From: Corynebacterium falsenii | GTDB lineage: Bacteria; Actinomycetota; Actinomycetes; Mycobacteriales; Mycobacteriaceae | Direction: 5' to 3' | Assembly: GCF_020099275.1 (NCBI RefSeq) | Contig: NZ_CP083646.1 | Coordinates: 2,613,378-2,677,377 of the forward strand | Length of the DNA stretch: 64,000 nt | Part shown: positions 11,026 through 20,069 of the stretch, piece after piece | Position numbering within the stretch: the stretch's first letter is position 1 | Layout: each line of letters starts with the position of its first letter | Program-made: the position numbers and the translations under genes | The notes under the pieces: model-generated | Databases searched by the model: none | Told to the model about the DNA's origin: nothing | Seen by the model: only the letters and a program-made list of their open reading frames with translations

Positions 11026-12888
11026 CTACTCCACCGTCACGGACTTAGCGAGGTTACGCGGCTTGTCAATGTCCTCGTTGCCACACTGGCGGGCGATGTC
11101 CGCGGCCAGGAACTGCAGCGGCACGGTGGACAGTAGCGGCTGCATCAGCGACGACGTCCGCGGGATCTCCAGCAACCAGTTAGAGAACGGGCGCACGGCC
11201 TCATCGCCTTCCTCGGCGATGACGATGGTCTTGGCGCCACGGGCACGGATCTCCTGGATGTTGGACACGATCTTGGAGTGCAGAATCGGGCGACCCTTCG
11301 GGGACGGCACGACCACGACCACGGGCAGATCGTCCTCGATGAGGGCGATGGGGCCGTGCTTGAGTTCGCCGGCGGCGAAGCCCTCAGCGTGGATGTAGGC
11401 CAGCTCCTTGAGCTTCAGTGCGCCCTCCAGGGCCACGGGGTAGCCCACGTGGCGGCCGAGGAACAGCATGGTGCGCACGGCACCGAGCTCCTGAGCGAGA
11501 TCGTAGATCTGCTCGCGCAGATCCAAGGTCTTCTCGATCTTCTCCGGCAGGGCCTCGAGGGCTTCGAAGATGTCCGCGATCTCATCGGGGTACTTGGTGC
11601 CGCGAGCCTGGGCGAGGGCCAAGCCCACCAGGTAGTTCGCCGCCACCTGGGCGAGGAACGCCTTGGTGGAAGCCACACCGATCTCCGGACCGGCGTGGGT
11701 GTAGAGCACTGCATCGGATTCGCGGGGGATCTGCGAGCCGTTGGTGTTGCACACCGCGAGCACGCGGGCACCCTGGGTCTTGGCGTGGCGCACGGCCTCG
11801 AGGGTGTCGGCGGTTTCGCCGGACTGGGAGACGGCCACCACGAGGGTGCGTTGGTCGAGCACCGGGTCGCGGTAGCGGAACTCGGAGGCAACCTCGATTT
11901 CCACGGGAACGCGAACCCAGTGCTCGATGGCGTACTTGGCCAGCAGGCCAGAGTGGTAGGCGGAGCCACAGGCAACCACGAAGACCTTCTCCACACCGCG
12001 CAGGTCATCGTCGGAGATGCGCTGCTCGTCGAGGACGATCTTTCCATCCACGAAGTGGCCGGAAAGGGTATCGCGCACGGCAGAGGGCTGCTCGTGGATC
12101 TCCTTCATCATGAAGGAATCGAAGCCGTCCTTCTGTGCCGCCTCAAGATCCCAGTCGATGGTGAAGGGCTTGCCTTCAACCTCGTTGCCGTCGAAGTCGC
12201 AGAGGGTGTAGCCCTCCGGGGTGATGATGACGGCGCTGTCCTGGCCCAGCTCCACGGCGTTCTTGGTGCGGTCGATGAACGCCGCCACGTCGGATCCGAG
12301 GAACATCTCGCCCTCGCCCACCCCCACGATCAGCGGCGTGGAATGACGGCCGGCCACGATGGTGTCCGGGTGATCGGCGTGGGTGAACAGCACGGTGAAC
12401 GCACCCTCGAGGCGGTTGAGCACGCCCAGGGCGGAGGCCTCGAAGTCCCCGGCGGTCTCACCTTCGTTGTAGGCCAGCGCCAGCAGGTGAGCCGCAACCT
12501 CGGAGTCCGTCTCGGAGGTCAGCTCGATTCCCTTTGCCTCGATCTCGTCACGCAGGCTGGAGAAGTTCTCGATGATGCCGTTGTGGACGATGGCCACCTT
12601 GCCGTCGAAGGACTTGTGCGGGTGGGCGTTGAGGTCGTTGGGTCGACCGTGGGTGGCCCAGCGGGTATGGCCGATGCAGGTGGTTCCCTGGAACTTGTCG
12701 CGACCGACTTCGTCGATCTGCTTCAGAAGGTTGTCGAGTTTGCCTTCCTTCTTCTCAATCTGGATGGAGCCTTGCTCCACTACAGCGATTCCGGCGGAGT
12801 CGTATCCCCGGTACTCCATCCGCTGCAGCGCATCCAAGCCGATCTGGAGGGCGTCGGATTTACCTACGTAGCCAACGATTGCACACAT
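11026..12888 (-). CDS. glmS: glutamine-fructose-6-phosphate aminotransferase
   Basis: Makes glucosamine-6-phosphate from fructose-6-phosphate and glutamine, the first step to UDP-GlcNAc and peptidoglycan. 620 aa from ATG 12888: MCAIVGYVG places the nucleophile Cys directly after the initiator Met, which is why this start is chosen over an upstream in-frame one. Glutaminase domain 1-230 (HTRWATHG), then two SIS sugar-isomerase domains (ACGSAYHSG, SQSGETADT), ending in the conserved KSVTVE. There is no clear Shine-Dalgarno; TATCGT seven bases before the ATG suggests a leaderless message. Confidence 0.97.
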   Translation of the reverse strand: MCAIVGYVGKSDALQIGLDALQRMEYRGYDSAGIAVVEQGSIQIEKKEGKLDNLLKQIDEVGRDKFQGTTCIGHTRWATHGRPNDLNAHPHKSFDGKVAIVHNGIIENFSSLRDEIEAKGIELTSETDSEVAAHLLALAYNEGETAGDFEASALGVLNRLEGAFTVLFTHADHPDTIVAGRHSTPLIVGVGEGEMFLGSDVAAFIDRTKNAVELGQDSAVIITPEGYTLCDFDGNEVEGKPFTIDWDLEAAQKDGFDSFMMKEIHEQPSAVRDTLSGHFVDGKIVLDEQRISDDDLRGVEKVFVVACGSAYHSGLLAKYAIEHWVRVPVEIEVASEFRYRDPVLDQRTLVVAVSQSGETADTLEAVRHAKTQGARVLAVCNTNGSQIPRESDAVLYTHAGPEIGVASTKAFLAQVAANYLVGLALAQARGTKYPDEIADIFEALEALPEKIEKTLDLREQIYDLAQELGAVRTMLFLGRHVGYPVALEGALKLKELAYIHAEGFAAGELKHGPIALIEDDLPVVVVVPSPKGRPILHSKIVSNIQEIRARGAKTIVIAEEGDEAVRPFSNWLLEIPRTSSLMQPLLSTVPLQFLAADIARQCGNEDIDKPRNLAKSVTVE

Positions 12889-13050
12889 AGACAAAACGAT
12901 ACACAACCATCCCCTCGTTCCCATTCACCAGCACGCGCTGTCGGCTCTGCCCAGCCGATCTTCGTCTCATTGCCGTCTTGTTGTCGTTGCTTGTGTTCTT
13001 TAGTCGCTTATATTCTCCTGAGCCTTGCCAGTCTTGTAGGCTGATTACTT

Positions 13051-13941
13051 GTGGCTGACAAGTTGAAGAATCTCGTTCCCCGACTCGGCAAGCGTGGCCC
13101 CCACCGGGTGCTCACCGGCGACCTTGATTTCGCTGGCCTGCCGGGCCGCGTGTACACCCCTGCTGAAGGCACCGGCATCCCCGGCATCGCTTTCGGGCAC
13201 GATTGGCGCATCGGCGTGGAGCACTACCACGCCACGCTGCGCCACCTCGCGAGCTGGGGTTTCGCCGTCGCTGCCCCGGATACCGAGAAGGGCATGATGC
13301 CCAACCACCGCGGCTTCGCCTCCGACCTGGAGTCCGCGTTGCAGATCCTCGCCGGTGTGCGCCTTGGTAAGGGCAACATCACTGTTCAGCCGAACGACCT
13401 TTACCTCGCTGGCCATGGCATGGGTGCTTCCGCTGCCGTGTTGGCGGCTACCGGCCGCGTGTCCCGCGCCGAAGCCGAGCGCAACACCAACCAGCCGACC
13501 CTCGCCGGTGTGATGGCCATCTACCCCGCAGATACTTCGCCGAGCGCCTACGAGGCCGCAAAGTACGTGGACGCCCCAGGGCTCATCCTCGATGCTGGCA
13601 AGTTCGGCGAGCTGGCCAAGGGCGATGCCCGCCGCATGGCCGCTCAGTGGAAGGGCGATGCGATCTACCGCCGCTTGGACAAGGCCACTTCTTCCGGCTT
13701 CCACGAGAAGTACCTGCGCAATTTCCTGGTTGGCATGGGTCGCCCGGAGTTCGCCCAGCAGGAAGTCGCCCGCGCACTCATGACCGGCTTCGTGCTCGCG
13801 GAGAACGACAAGAAGTACAAGGAGTTCCGCAACAACAGCGCCGAGCTCAAGCACACTGTCACCGCCACCCAGCACGAGCTCTACAAGGCTCTGCCGGAGA
13901 ATGCGGACTTGGACGAGCTCCTGTCCAACATTGACTTGTAG
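13051..13941 (+). CDS. alpha/beta-hydrolase-fold protein lacking the Ser nucleophile
   Basis: A 296-aa protein of the dienelactone-hydrolase/chlorophyllase-like alpha/beta hydrolase fold, in the position of M. tuberculosis Rv3438. The fold is recognisable (IPGIAFGHDW, LYLAGHGMGASAAVLAA), but the nucleophile elbow at residues 121-125 reads GHGMG, so the expected catalytic Ser of G-x-S-x-G is Gly123. It may be a pseudo-enzyme or binding protein. The GTG start has no Shine-Dalgarno; TAGGCT eight bases upstream is compatible with a leaderless mRNA. It ends in a strong hairpin terminator that lies inside the convergent gene. Confidence 0.85.
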   Translation: MADKLKNLVPRLGKRGPHRVLTGDLDFAGLPGRVYTPAEGTGIPGIAFGHDWRIGVEHYHATLRHLASWGFAVAAPDTEKGMMPNHRGFASDLESALQILAGVRLGKGNITVQPNDLYLAGHGMGASAAVLAATGRVSRAEAERNTNQPTLAGVMAIYPADTSPSAYEAAKYVDAPGLILDAGKFGELAKGDARRMAAQWKGDAIYRRLDKATSSGFHEKYLRNFLVGMGRPEFAQQEVARALMTGFVLAENDKKYKEFRNNSAELKHTVTATQHELYKALPENADLDELLSNIDL

Positions 13942-13963
13942 TCACACTCCGGTTGCTCGGCCG

Positions 13964-14266
13964 TTAATCGAAGAGTCTCGGCCCACCACCACCCGCGGGC
14001 TTGCGGGTGCTGTGGTGGGTTTCTCCATGTGTTGGGTCATCGCCGGACTCTGGGTTGGGGTCCAGTTCCTTGGCGAGCTTCTCGATCTGCTGCATTGACT
14101 CTCGGATAACCTGATCGAACTCCACACTTGCCGACGCCACCGCCGCCAAGTACTGCTCCATTACGTTCTGGTATTTGTCCTGCACGGCGGCCAGACCGTC
14201 TGGATGAGCTGCGTGTGCTGCATGCCCTGCATGGTCTCTGCCCCCACCGCGATTGTGTTCTACCAC
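13964..14266 (-). CDS. small protein downstream of ESX-4-linked Ala/Pro-rich gene
   Basis: A 100-aa protein with His/Gly-rich N-terminus (about 1-25), a helical amphipathic centre (about 26-70) and a disordered Gly/Thr/His-rich tail. Its GTG start overlaps the stop of the Ala/Pro-rich gene and has AAGGAG eight bases ahead, so it is co-translated with it. The helical core resembles the small helical partners of type VII secretion loci, without the WXG motif. Function unknown. Confidence 0.6.
   Translation of the reverse strand: MVEHNRGGGRDHAGHAAHAAHPDGLAAVQDKYQNVMEQYLAAVASASVEFDQVIRESMQQIEKLAKELDPNPESGDDPTHGETHHSTRKPAGGGGPRLFD
13982..14022 (+). terminator. rho-independent terminator of the alpha/beta-hydrolase gene
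   Basis: CCCACCACCACCCGC - six-base loop - GCGGGTGCTGTGGTGGG followed by TTTCT: a very GC-rich hairpin about 40 bases after the stop at 13941. It sits inside the 3' end of the convergent 100-aa gene, where it codes the Thr-Arg-Lys-Pro-Ala-Gly tail. Confidence 0.8.
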
Positions 14267-15864
14267 CTGTCGCTCCTTTTAACGTCGACGCCACCAGCCC
14301 CCGCCGTGCTGGCCTCCGCCGTGGGTATCGTCGAGGCAGACCACTCCACCGAAGCTGAGGCGGACGCCCCCACCCAGATGTCTGGCGTCCACACATCGTC
14401 ACCACCGCCCTGAGGGGGCTCCGGGATGGGTGCTTGATCTGCAGGCCCCTCCCCCGCAGTCGTCACGCCTGGGTATGAGGGGTGCTGAGTCTTGTCGAAG
14501 CCGTGGTACGTTTCGGGCGCTGGTGGCTCCGCTGAAGACTCCGCTGGTGGTTCGGCTGGCGGTTCCTCCGGAGGCACCGCAGGATTCGCCGGTGTTTCAG
14601 GAGTCTCTGGTGGGCACTCTTGTGGGGATTCCGGTTCGGGCTCTGTCTCAGGCCCGGGTTCAGGTGGGCACTCGTCCGCAACTGCAGAAGGCACGCACTC
14701 CTCTACCGGAGGCTGCTCCGGGCACGCCGGTGTCTGAGGGCATTCACCAGCCGGCACACTGTGTTGTACCGCCTGTTCCACCGTGGTTACGGCTTCGTTC
14801 CACGTCCCAGCTGCGGCCTCGATCCCAGCAGTAATGCCGGCGGAGATGCCTGCCGTTACGCCTGCTGAGATCTCTCCCACGAGCGACTGAACCACACCCG
14901 CTCCGGGAGGGCTTGGTGGCGGGCACGATGACGATGGATTCACCATTGCCCCCTGTGAGGGCGCGGACTGTGAGGGCGCGGACTGTGAGGGCGTGGACTG
15001 TGAAGGCACGGTCTGTGGAGGAGACGTATCCGGGCACTTGGGTTGTTCTTGCTGCTGTTCTTGCTGCTGCCCCTGCGAGTGCCCCTGCTGCTGCAGCTGT
15101 CCGTGCTGTTGTGGCTGCGGCTGCTGCGGAGCCGGAGTACCGGGTTCCTCCACATCCGGATTTTGCTTCGGGCACTCCTGCTTAGGCTCGTCCGGCTTGT
15201 TCGGCTCCTCCCCACACTCCGGCCGTGGATTCTTGCACACGGGATCGTCGCTGCAACCCGGGTCTGCAGGCGGGGCCATATCCACCAGAAGCTTGCTCAA
15301 GAGCCCAGACATCGCACTGTTACGCATGCTCAACAGCCCGGTCACAGACGTTACCGCCGCCAACCCCATGGCAGAGATCAGCGGCCCCGCGGATACCCCC
15401 AGCACGCTGAGCGCCGCTTTCGCCGCCCCTTGCATCTTCTCGGCGATTGCCACAACCGTGACAATGCAGGCATCGTTGACACGCTCCAACGCATCAAGCG
15501 CCGAGGCTTCCGCACATCGAGCGCGCTCGACCTCACGCTCGTGCTCGCACTGGTCATTGAACGCATCAGTCGTGGAGCCGTTTGGGGATCCACCCGCCAG
15601 CTGATCAAACAGACTCAGCACACCACCTGCGGTAGACAGTGCCTCCCAGATGCTCGACAGCGGCTTGCCCACGGGGATCATCGGCTGCCCTCGTCGACCG
15701 GGAGACTGGGTAGCAAGCTCGCTCAGGGACCGGGCGCCCCTGATGGCGTCGAGATCAAAACCCTTGGTAAACGCGGCGGCTGTAACCGCAGGACCAACAG
15801 GAGCACCATGAGCGGCCATGCCTGCCAAGGCGGCATCGAGGCGGGATTGCGACATCATGCTCAC
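14260..15864 (-). CDS. Ala/Pro/Cys-rich ESX-4-associated protein (Rv3439c-like)
   Basis: A 534-aa protein in the position of M. tuberculosis Rv3439c. Residues 1-190 are helical, with a hydrophobic stretch (ALSVLGVSAGPLISAMGLAAV) near residue 140-165; 190-310 and 375-490 are low-complexity Pro/Glu/Gln segments with many cysteines in ECP or CP contexts; 310-375 is an Ala/Gly-rich helix. It looks like a secreted or cell-envelope ESX substrate of the PE/PPE/Esp kind, but no YxxxD/E export signal is obvious. GTG start with GGGAGG; two bases after the preceding 103-aa gene, hence one operon. Function unknown. Confidence 0.7.
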   Translation of the reverse strand: MSMMSQSRLDAALAGMAAHGAPVGPAVTAAAFTKGFDLDAIRGARSLSELATQSPGRRGQPMIPVGKPLSSIWEALSTAGGVLSLFDQLAGGSPNGSTTDAFNDQCEHEREVERARCAEASALDALERVNDACIVTVVAIAEKMQGAAKAALSVLGVSAGPLISAMGLAAVTSVTGLLSMRNSAMSGLLSKLLVDMAPPADPGCSDDPVCKNPRPECGEEPNKPDEPKQECPKQNPDVEEPGTPAPQQPQPQQHGQLQQQGHSQGQQQEQQQEQPKCPDTSPPQTVPSQSTPSQSAPSQSAPSQGAMVNPSSSCPPPSPPGAGVVQSLVGEISAGVTAGISAGITAGIEAAAGTWNEAVTTVEQAVQHSVPAGECPQTPACPEQPPVEECVPSAVADECPPEPGPETEPEPESPQECPPETPETPANPAVPPEEPPAEPPAESSAEPPAPETYHGFDKTQHPSYPGVTTAGEGPADQAPIPEPPQGGGDDVWTPDIWVGASASASVEWSASTIPTAEASTAGAGGVDVKRSDRW

Positions 15865-15867
15865 GGT

Positions 15868-16179
15868 CTACGACCTCCCGCGATTCGTGGAGCCGCGCAT
15901 CGAGGACGCATTCGAGTCATCCGCGTTGACGATGGTGTCCACGAGAGTCATTGCGGCCAAGCCTGCCTCCCGAAGGCGACGGGCGTGGTTCACCCGCACC
16001 CGATGCGCCTGCTCGACCAACGCTTGCAACTGCTGAGCCTGTGCAGCCAGGCCCACCCCGAAGGCCCCGACGGGCACGTGCGGTTGGTTGGCGGCAAGAT
16101 GGCTTTCCCAGTTCTGCTGTGACTCAGCTAGGTTCCGCGCCTGATCCCGCGCCGAATCCGGATCGACAAACATGGCCAT
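15868..16179 (-). CDS. EspC-like helical protein (Rv3440c-like)
   Basis: A 103-aa protein, the same length as M. tuberculosis Rv3440c, which holds the same place before Rv3439c and after glmM. It is mostly two long helices (NLAESQQNWESHL and AAQAQQLQALVEQAHRVRVNHA), the architecture of small type VII secretion substrates such as EspC. The start is ATG 16179, ten bases after GAGGGGGAAG; an upstream in-frame start at 16278 has no such signal. First gene of a three-gene operon. Confidence 0.7.
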   Translation of the reverse strand: MAMFVDPDSARDQARNLAESQQNWESHLAANQPHVPVGAFGVGLAAQAQQLQALVEQAHRVRVNHARRLREAGLAAMTLVDTIVNADDSNASSMRGSTNRGRS

Positions 16180-16291
16180 GGATGGCTTCCCCCTCATCTT
16201 TCGTGTAGTTCCTGCCGTGCCGTCTGCCTCGCTGTAGGGACGAAGCGCAGAAGAAACGGCATCCTCCCCGCCCAACAACGGACGACCAACA

Positions 16292-16326
16292 AAAAATCGA
16301 CACTCCGTTAGACCGGAGTGCCGATG
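16292..16326 (-). terminator. rho-independent terminator after glmM
   Basis: On the minus strand ATCGGCACTCCG - loop GTCTAA - CGGAGTGTCGAT followed by TTTTT; nearly perfect 12-bp stem, about 55 bases beyond the glmM stop. Confidence 0.9.
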
Positions 16327-16379
16327 AAATGGTTCGCAGAAACGTGCGGAAGCCTACCGAGGCTTGCGGAAACCTACCC

Positions 16380-17723
16380 CTAGACCTCCGCAACCACCGC
16401 GGCGAGCTTGCCTGCGATTCGGCGAGCGGTATCGGCATCCTCAGCTTCGACCATCACGCGGAACAGTTCTTCCGTGCCAGACGGGCGCAGCAGCACACGG
16501 CCGGTATCGCCCAGATCCTCCCGGGCAGACTCCACGGCAGCTACCACTCGAGAATCGTGCATGATCGCAGACTTATCGGAGACAGGCACGTTAATGAGGA
16601 TCTGCGGCAGCACAGTCATCGCGGCGGCGAGCTCGGACAGCGGCTTGTCCGTCTGCGCCATGCGCGCCATGAGGCTCAGACCAGTGAGAGTGCCGTCGCC
16701 GGTGGTGCCGTGCTCAGGAATGACCACGTGGCCGGACTGCTCGCCGCCCAAAGACAGGTCGGAAGCGCGCAGCTCGGCGAGGACGTAGCGATCGCCCACC
16801 TTGGTCTCCAGCACCTTGATGCCGTTGTCCCGCATCGCCAGCTTCAGGCCCAGGTTGGACATCACGGTGGCGACCAGAGTGTTCTGCTTCAGCTCGCCGT
16901 TTTCCTTCATGGCAAGCGCCAGGATGGCCATGATCTGGTCGCCATCGACCACGTTGCCTTCCGAATCCACCGCGAGGCAGCGGTCTGCGTCGCCATCGTG
17001 GGAGAGCCCCAGGTCTGCCTGGTGCTCCAGCACGGCCTTCTGGATGACCTCGATGTGGGTGGAGCCCACACCATCGTTGATGTTGAAGCTGTTGGGGTGG
17101 TCGTTGATGGCCACCACCTCGGCTCCGGCCTGGCGGTAGGCCTCCGGAGCGGCGCGGAAGGCGGCACCGTTCGCGCAGTCTACGACCACGCGGATGCCAT
17201 CGAGCGGGTGGTTAATCGCGGTGCGCAGGTGGGCCAGGTAGCGCTCCAGCGCGTCCTCGGATTCCTCAATAATCCGACCAATACCGGCGCCGGTCGGGCC
17301 GGTTTCGGGCAGTTGCAACATCGATTCCTCGATGGCGTCTTCGATCTCATCGTCGAGCTTGTGCCCGCCTGCAGCGAAGAACTTGATGCCGTTATCCGGC
17401 ATTGGGTTGTGCGACGCGGAGATCATAACCCCCATGTCCGCGCCGAAGTCGTCGGTGAGGAACGCCACTGCCGGGGTGGGCAGCACGCCCACGTTGAGCA
17501 CGTCCACGCCCTGCGAGGCCATGCCCGCGGACAGTGCTGCGGTGAGCATTTCACCGGAGACGCGCGGGTCGCGGCCGACCACTGCTGTGGGGCGCCTGCC
17601 ACCGACGTTGTCCTGGTCCACTAGTACCTGTGCTGCGGCTGCTCCAAGTCGCAGTGCCAGCGGCGCGGTCAGCTTCTTGTTTGCTAGGCCACGTACGCCA
17701 TCTGTTCCGAACAATCTTCCCAT
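16380..17723 (-). CDS. glmM: phosphoglucosamine mutase
   Basis: Converts glucosamine-6-phosphate (the GlmS product) to glucosamine-1-phosphate on the way to UDP-GlcNAc. 447 aa from ATG 17723 ([12 protein letters not shown]), the normal length; upstream in-frame codons lack family similarity. The phosphoserine loop ISASHNP, the metal loop DGDADR and the sugar-binding GGEQSGH are all present. Confidence 0.96.
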   Translation of the reverse strand: MGRLFGTDGVRGLANKKLTAPLALRLGAAAAQVLVDQDNVGGRRPTAVVGRDPRVSGEMLTAALSAGMASQGVDVLNVGVLPTPAVAFLTDDFGADMGVMISASHNPMPDNGIKFFAAGGHKLDDEIEDAIEESMLQLPETGPTGAGIGRIIEESEDALERYLAHLRTAINHPLDGIRVVVDCANGAAFRAAPEAYRQAGAEVVAINDHPNSFNINDGVGSTHIEVIQKAVLEHQADLGLSHDGDADRCLAVDSEGNVVDGDQIMAILALAMKENGELKQNTLVATVMSNLGLKLAMRDNGIKVLETKVGDRYVLAELRASDLSLGGEQSGHVVIPEHGTTGDGTLTGLSLMARMAQTDKPLSELAAAMTVLPQILINVPVSDKSAIMHDSRVVAAVESAREDLGDTGRVLLRPSGTEELFRVMVEAEDADTARRIAGKLAAVVAEV

Positions 17724-17787
17724 GGCCAACCAGCTTACTAGGTTGGCACGCGACCACTCGTGTGCGGTGGGGCGTGTGCTGCACATG

Positions 17788-17856
17788 AAAAAACCCACCC
17801 GTCCCAGCAGCGCAGACCTCGTAGATGAGGATTCTGCGCCACCGCGATCGGGTGGG
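17788..17856 (-). terminator. long hairpin terminator of the rplM-rpsI operon
   Basis: CCCACCCG (17794-17801) pairs with CGGGTGGG (17849-17856), with an inner GCGCAGA/TCTGCGC stem in the loop; the minus strand continues into TTTTTT. It follows rpsI by about 70 bases. Confidence 0.85.
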
Positions 17857-17924
17857 CCATGTTCGCCAGATTCTGAGCGCCCGGGCACAGGGCCCAGCCG
17901 CTCGAATACTGCGGCTTTGCGGGT

Positions 17925-18464
17925 TTAGCGCTTGGAGTACTGCGGTGCGCGACGGGCCTTGTGCAGACCGGCCTTCTTGCGCTCCACGGCACGAGCGTCG
18001 CGGGTCAGGAAGCCTGCGCGCTTGAGCTCGGTGCGCTCTTCGGGGTTGTACTTGTTCAGAGCGCGGGCGATAGCCAGGCGGAATGCGCCGGCCTGGCCGG
18101 AGGGGCCGCCACCGGTCAGGTTAGCCTGGATGTCGAACTGGTTCTCGCGGTCCAGCAGGACCAGCGGAGCCTTGATGAGCTGCTGGTGCAGCTTGTTCGG
18201 GAAGTAGTCTTCCAAGGTGCGGCCGTTGCACACGAACTCGCCGGAGCCCGGCACCATGCGCACGCGAACCACGGCCTCCTTGCGGCGGCCGACGGTCTGG
18301 ATGGTTCCTTCGAAGAGCACGGGCTCTGCAGCCTCGGTGGTCTCTTCCTCGGACACCATGGCGTCACCGATGGTGGCCACGAACTCTTCGTTCACGGCGT
18401 CGGTTGCGGTGTACTCGCCGAAGTTCTCTTCGGTGTTCTCAACGTTCTCGTTGTAGTCGCTCAT
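17925..18464 (-). CDS. rpsI: 30S ribosomal protein S9
   Basis: 179 aa; the conserved S9 core ([11 protein letters not shown] to the C-terminal RRAPQYSKR that reaches the decoding centre) occupies residues about 52-179. An acidic extension of about 50 residues (many Glu/Asp/Asn) precedes it, as in other corynebacterial S9 proteins. The ATG overlaps the rplM stop by one base. Confidence 0.97.
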   Translation of the reverse strand: MSDYNENVENTEENFGEYTATDAVNEEFVATIGDAMVSEEETTEAAEPVLFEGTIQTVGRRKEAVVRVRMVPGSGEFVCNGRTLEDYFPNKLHQQLIKAPLVLLDRENQFDIQANLTGGGPSGQAGAFRLAIARALNKYNPEERTELKRAGFLTRDARAVERKKAGLHKARRAPQYSKR

Positions 18465-18907
18465 TACTGTGCCACCTGCTTGATCTCGTAGGTCTCAGGC
18501 TTCTGGGCCTCGAAGGTGTGCTCCGAGCCCGCGAAGACGCGGAGCTTCTTGATGGAAGCGCGGGACAGCTTGTTGTGCGGCATCATGCCCTTCACTGCCT
18601 CTTCCACAACACGCTCGGGGTGCAGCTCCAGGGAGCGACCGAGGGTCATGGACTTCAGGCCACCCGGGTAACCGGAGTGGCGGTAGCGCATCTCACGCTC
18701 ACGCTTGTTGGAGGAGATGTGAACCTTGTCGGCGTTGATCACGATGACATTGTCGCCGCAGTCAACGTTGGGTGCGTAGTAGGGCTTCTTCTTGCCGCGC
18801 AGCAGGTCAGCTACGGTTACGGCAAGACGGCCCAGCACCACGTCGGTGGCGTCGATGACGTACCACTTACGAGTGATGTCACCGCTCTTTGGGTGGAAAG
18901 TAGTCAC
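18464..18907 (-). CDS. rplM: 50S ribosomal protein L13
   Basis: 147 aa from GTG 18907 ([19 protein letters not shown]), preceded by AAAGGGG; longer in-frame starts add residues that do not belong to the family. GYPGGLK and GMMPHN motifs present. First gene of the L13-S9 operon, as in most bacteria. Confidence 0.96.
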   Translation of the reverse strand: MTTFHPKSGDITRKWYVIDATDVVLGRLAVTVADLLRGKKKPYYAPNVDCGDNVIVINADKVHISSNKREREMRYRHSGYPGGLKSMTLGRSLELHPERVVEEAVKGMMPHNKLSRASIKKLRVFAGSEHTFEAQKPETYEIKQVAQ

Positions 18908-19185
18908 TGTGGACCCCTTTACATGTCGTCTTTGGAACTGCCAGCCAAGCGTTGTGACCTCTATCTTCGACGCCACCACGTTCCCGTTACCCACAGGTCC
19001 GCGATCGGTGCCGAAGCGGTGGCTGTCCGCGGCGGCCGGTTGTGACCCGCGGACATTTTCATCATTCTGCGCGCCGGTCAGCATCGTTGAGCTGGCCGTG
19101 GGCACACGGAATTTATTACAACCTGCGTTAATTTACTACAGACCTGTGCTGAGGCCAAAAATCGTCCCTGGTTGAGGCACAGGAT

Positions 19186-19270
19186 GAAATAGGACAAGCG
19201 AAATAGGACAAGCACCGAGAACTCCCTTTGTCTCGGTGCTGTGGTTTGCTGTGGTTTGCTGTGGTTTGCT
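19186..19270. repeat. short tandem repeats flanking a hairpin downstream of the WXG100 genes
   Basis: The 14-mer GAAATAGGACAAGC is perfectly duplicated at 19186-19199 and 19200-19213, and the 10-mer GTGGTTTGCT occurs three times in a row at 19241-19270. A hairpin lies between the two sets. Beyond these the 18908-19294 stretch holds only the rplM leader and its promoter region; I see no gene. Confidence 0.85.
19211..19240 (-). terminator. hairpin terminator after the esx pair
   Basis: AGCACCGAGA and TCTCGGTGCT form a perfect 10-bp stem around a ten-base loop, 55 bases after the WXG100 stop. The U-tract is weak (TTGTCCTATTT). Confidence 0.7.
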
Positions 19271-19294
19271 GTGATTGTTGCGAGCGCCAGGCTC

Positions 19295-19576
19295 CTATGC
19301 CCAGCTGTTGGCCGCGTTGGTGTTGATCTCGCTCATGCGGTCGTTGGCCTGGCGGACGGTAACGGAGATCTGGGCGAGGATCTCGTTAATTTCCTGGGCC
19401 GCGTTGTCCCACTTCTGCTGGGCGGCCTTGTAGCTATCCGCCGAGCTGCCTTCCCATTCGGACACCATCGGCTGCAGATCACGCTTGAGGTCGCCGAGGA
19501 GCTGATCGATGGATGCGCTGGTGCGGTTGATGTCGTCAGCGGCTTGGTCAATGCTCGCAAAGTTGTACTGGATCAC
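19295..19576 (-). CDS. WXG100 protein (EsxT-like) of the ESX-4 locus
   Basis: A 93-aa WXG100 protein: two helices around a Trp-Glu-Gly turn at about residues 41-43, the family hallmark. These proteins form heterodimers and are exported by the EccC ATPase. By position (next to rplM) it matches M. tuberculosis esxT. The partner gene is 61 bases upstream. With eccC truncated in this strain, export is doubtful. Confidence 0.9.
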   Translation of the reverse strand: MIQYNFASIDQAADDINRTSASIDQLLGDLKRDLQPMVSEWEGSSADSYKAAQQKWDNAAQEINEILAQISVTVRQANDRMSEINTNAANSWA

Positions 19577-19637
19577 GGTGGATTCTCCTTAGATTCTGAA
19601 GAGTCTGAAAAAGGTGTGGATGCGCAAAGGTTGAGCG

Positions 19638-19925
19638 CTAGCCGTTGAATGCCGCGGCGTTGTCCATTTCCGTCTGGTCGAAGGCGCTGGCGTTGGCGCG
19701 GATGTTCTCCGAGATGCTGGCCAGAGCCTCGTTGAGCTGCTTGGCGCTGTCATTCCACCGCTCCATCAGGCCGTAGAAGCTGACCTGGGCCTGGCCCTTC
19801 CATGCGCCGGAGACTTCCTCAACCACTCCACGCAGTCGGTTCAGCTCCCCCTGCACTTCGCCGTTCACGCGGTCCACGTTGCCTGCGGCCTGGTTCATGG
19901 TGTCGACATTTGTTCTGAAACTCAT
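19638..19925 (-). CDS. WXG100 protein (EsxU-like) of the ESX-4 locus
   Basis: A 95-aa WXG100 protein with Trp-Lys-Gly at about residues 42-44 between two helices. Probable heterodimer partner of the neighbouring 93-aa protein; by position it matches M. tuberculosis esxU. ATG with AAGGGAGGGG upstream. About 140 bases separate it from the upstream membrane-protein gene. Confidence 0.9.
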   Translation of the reverse strand: MSFRTNVDTMNQAAGNVDRVNGEVQGELNRLRGVVEEVSGAWKGQAQVSFYGLMERWNDSAKQLNEALASISENIRANASAFDQTEMDNAAAFNG

Positions 19926-20069
19926 CTTCGAGTCCCCTCCCTTGAAAAATGATGGTGAAACAGATTCAAAAAGTATGACCTGCTCGTTCGTATCCCCGAG
20001 CCGCGATCATCACAGGTATTAGACCCCCAGCCGCCACGGAAGGTTCACATCTTCTTCCTCGCGCCCCAC

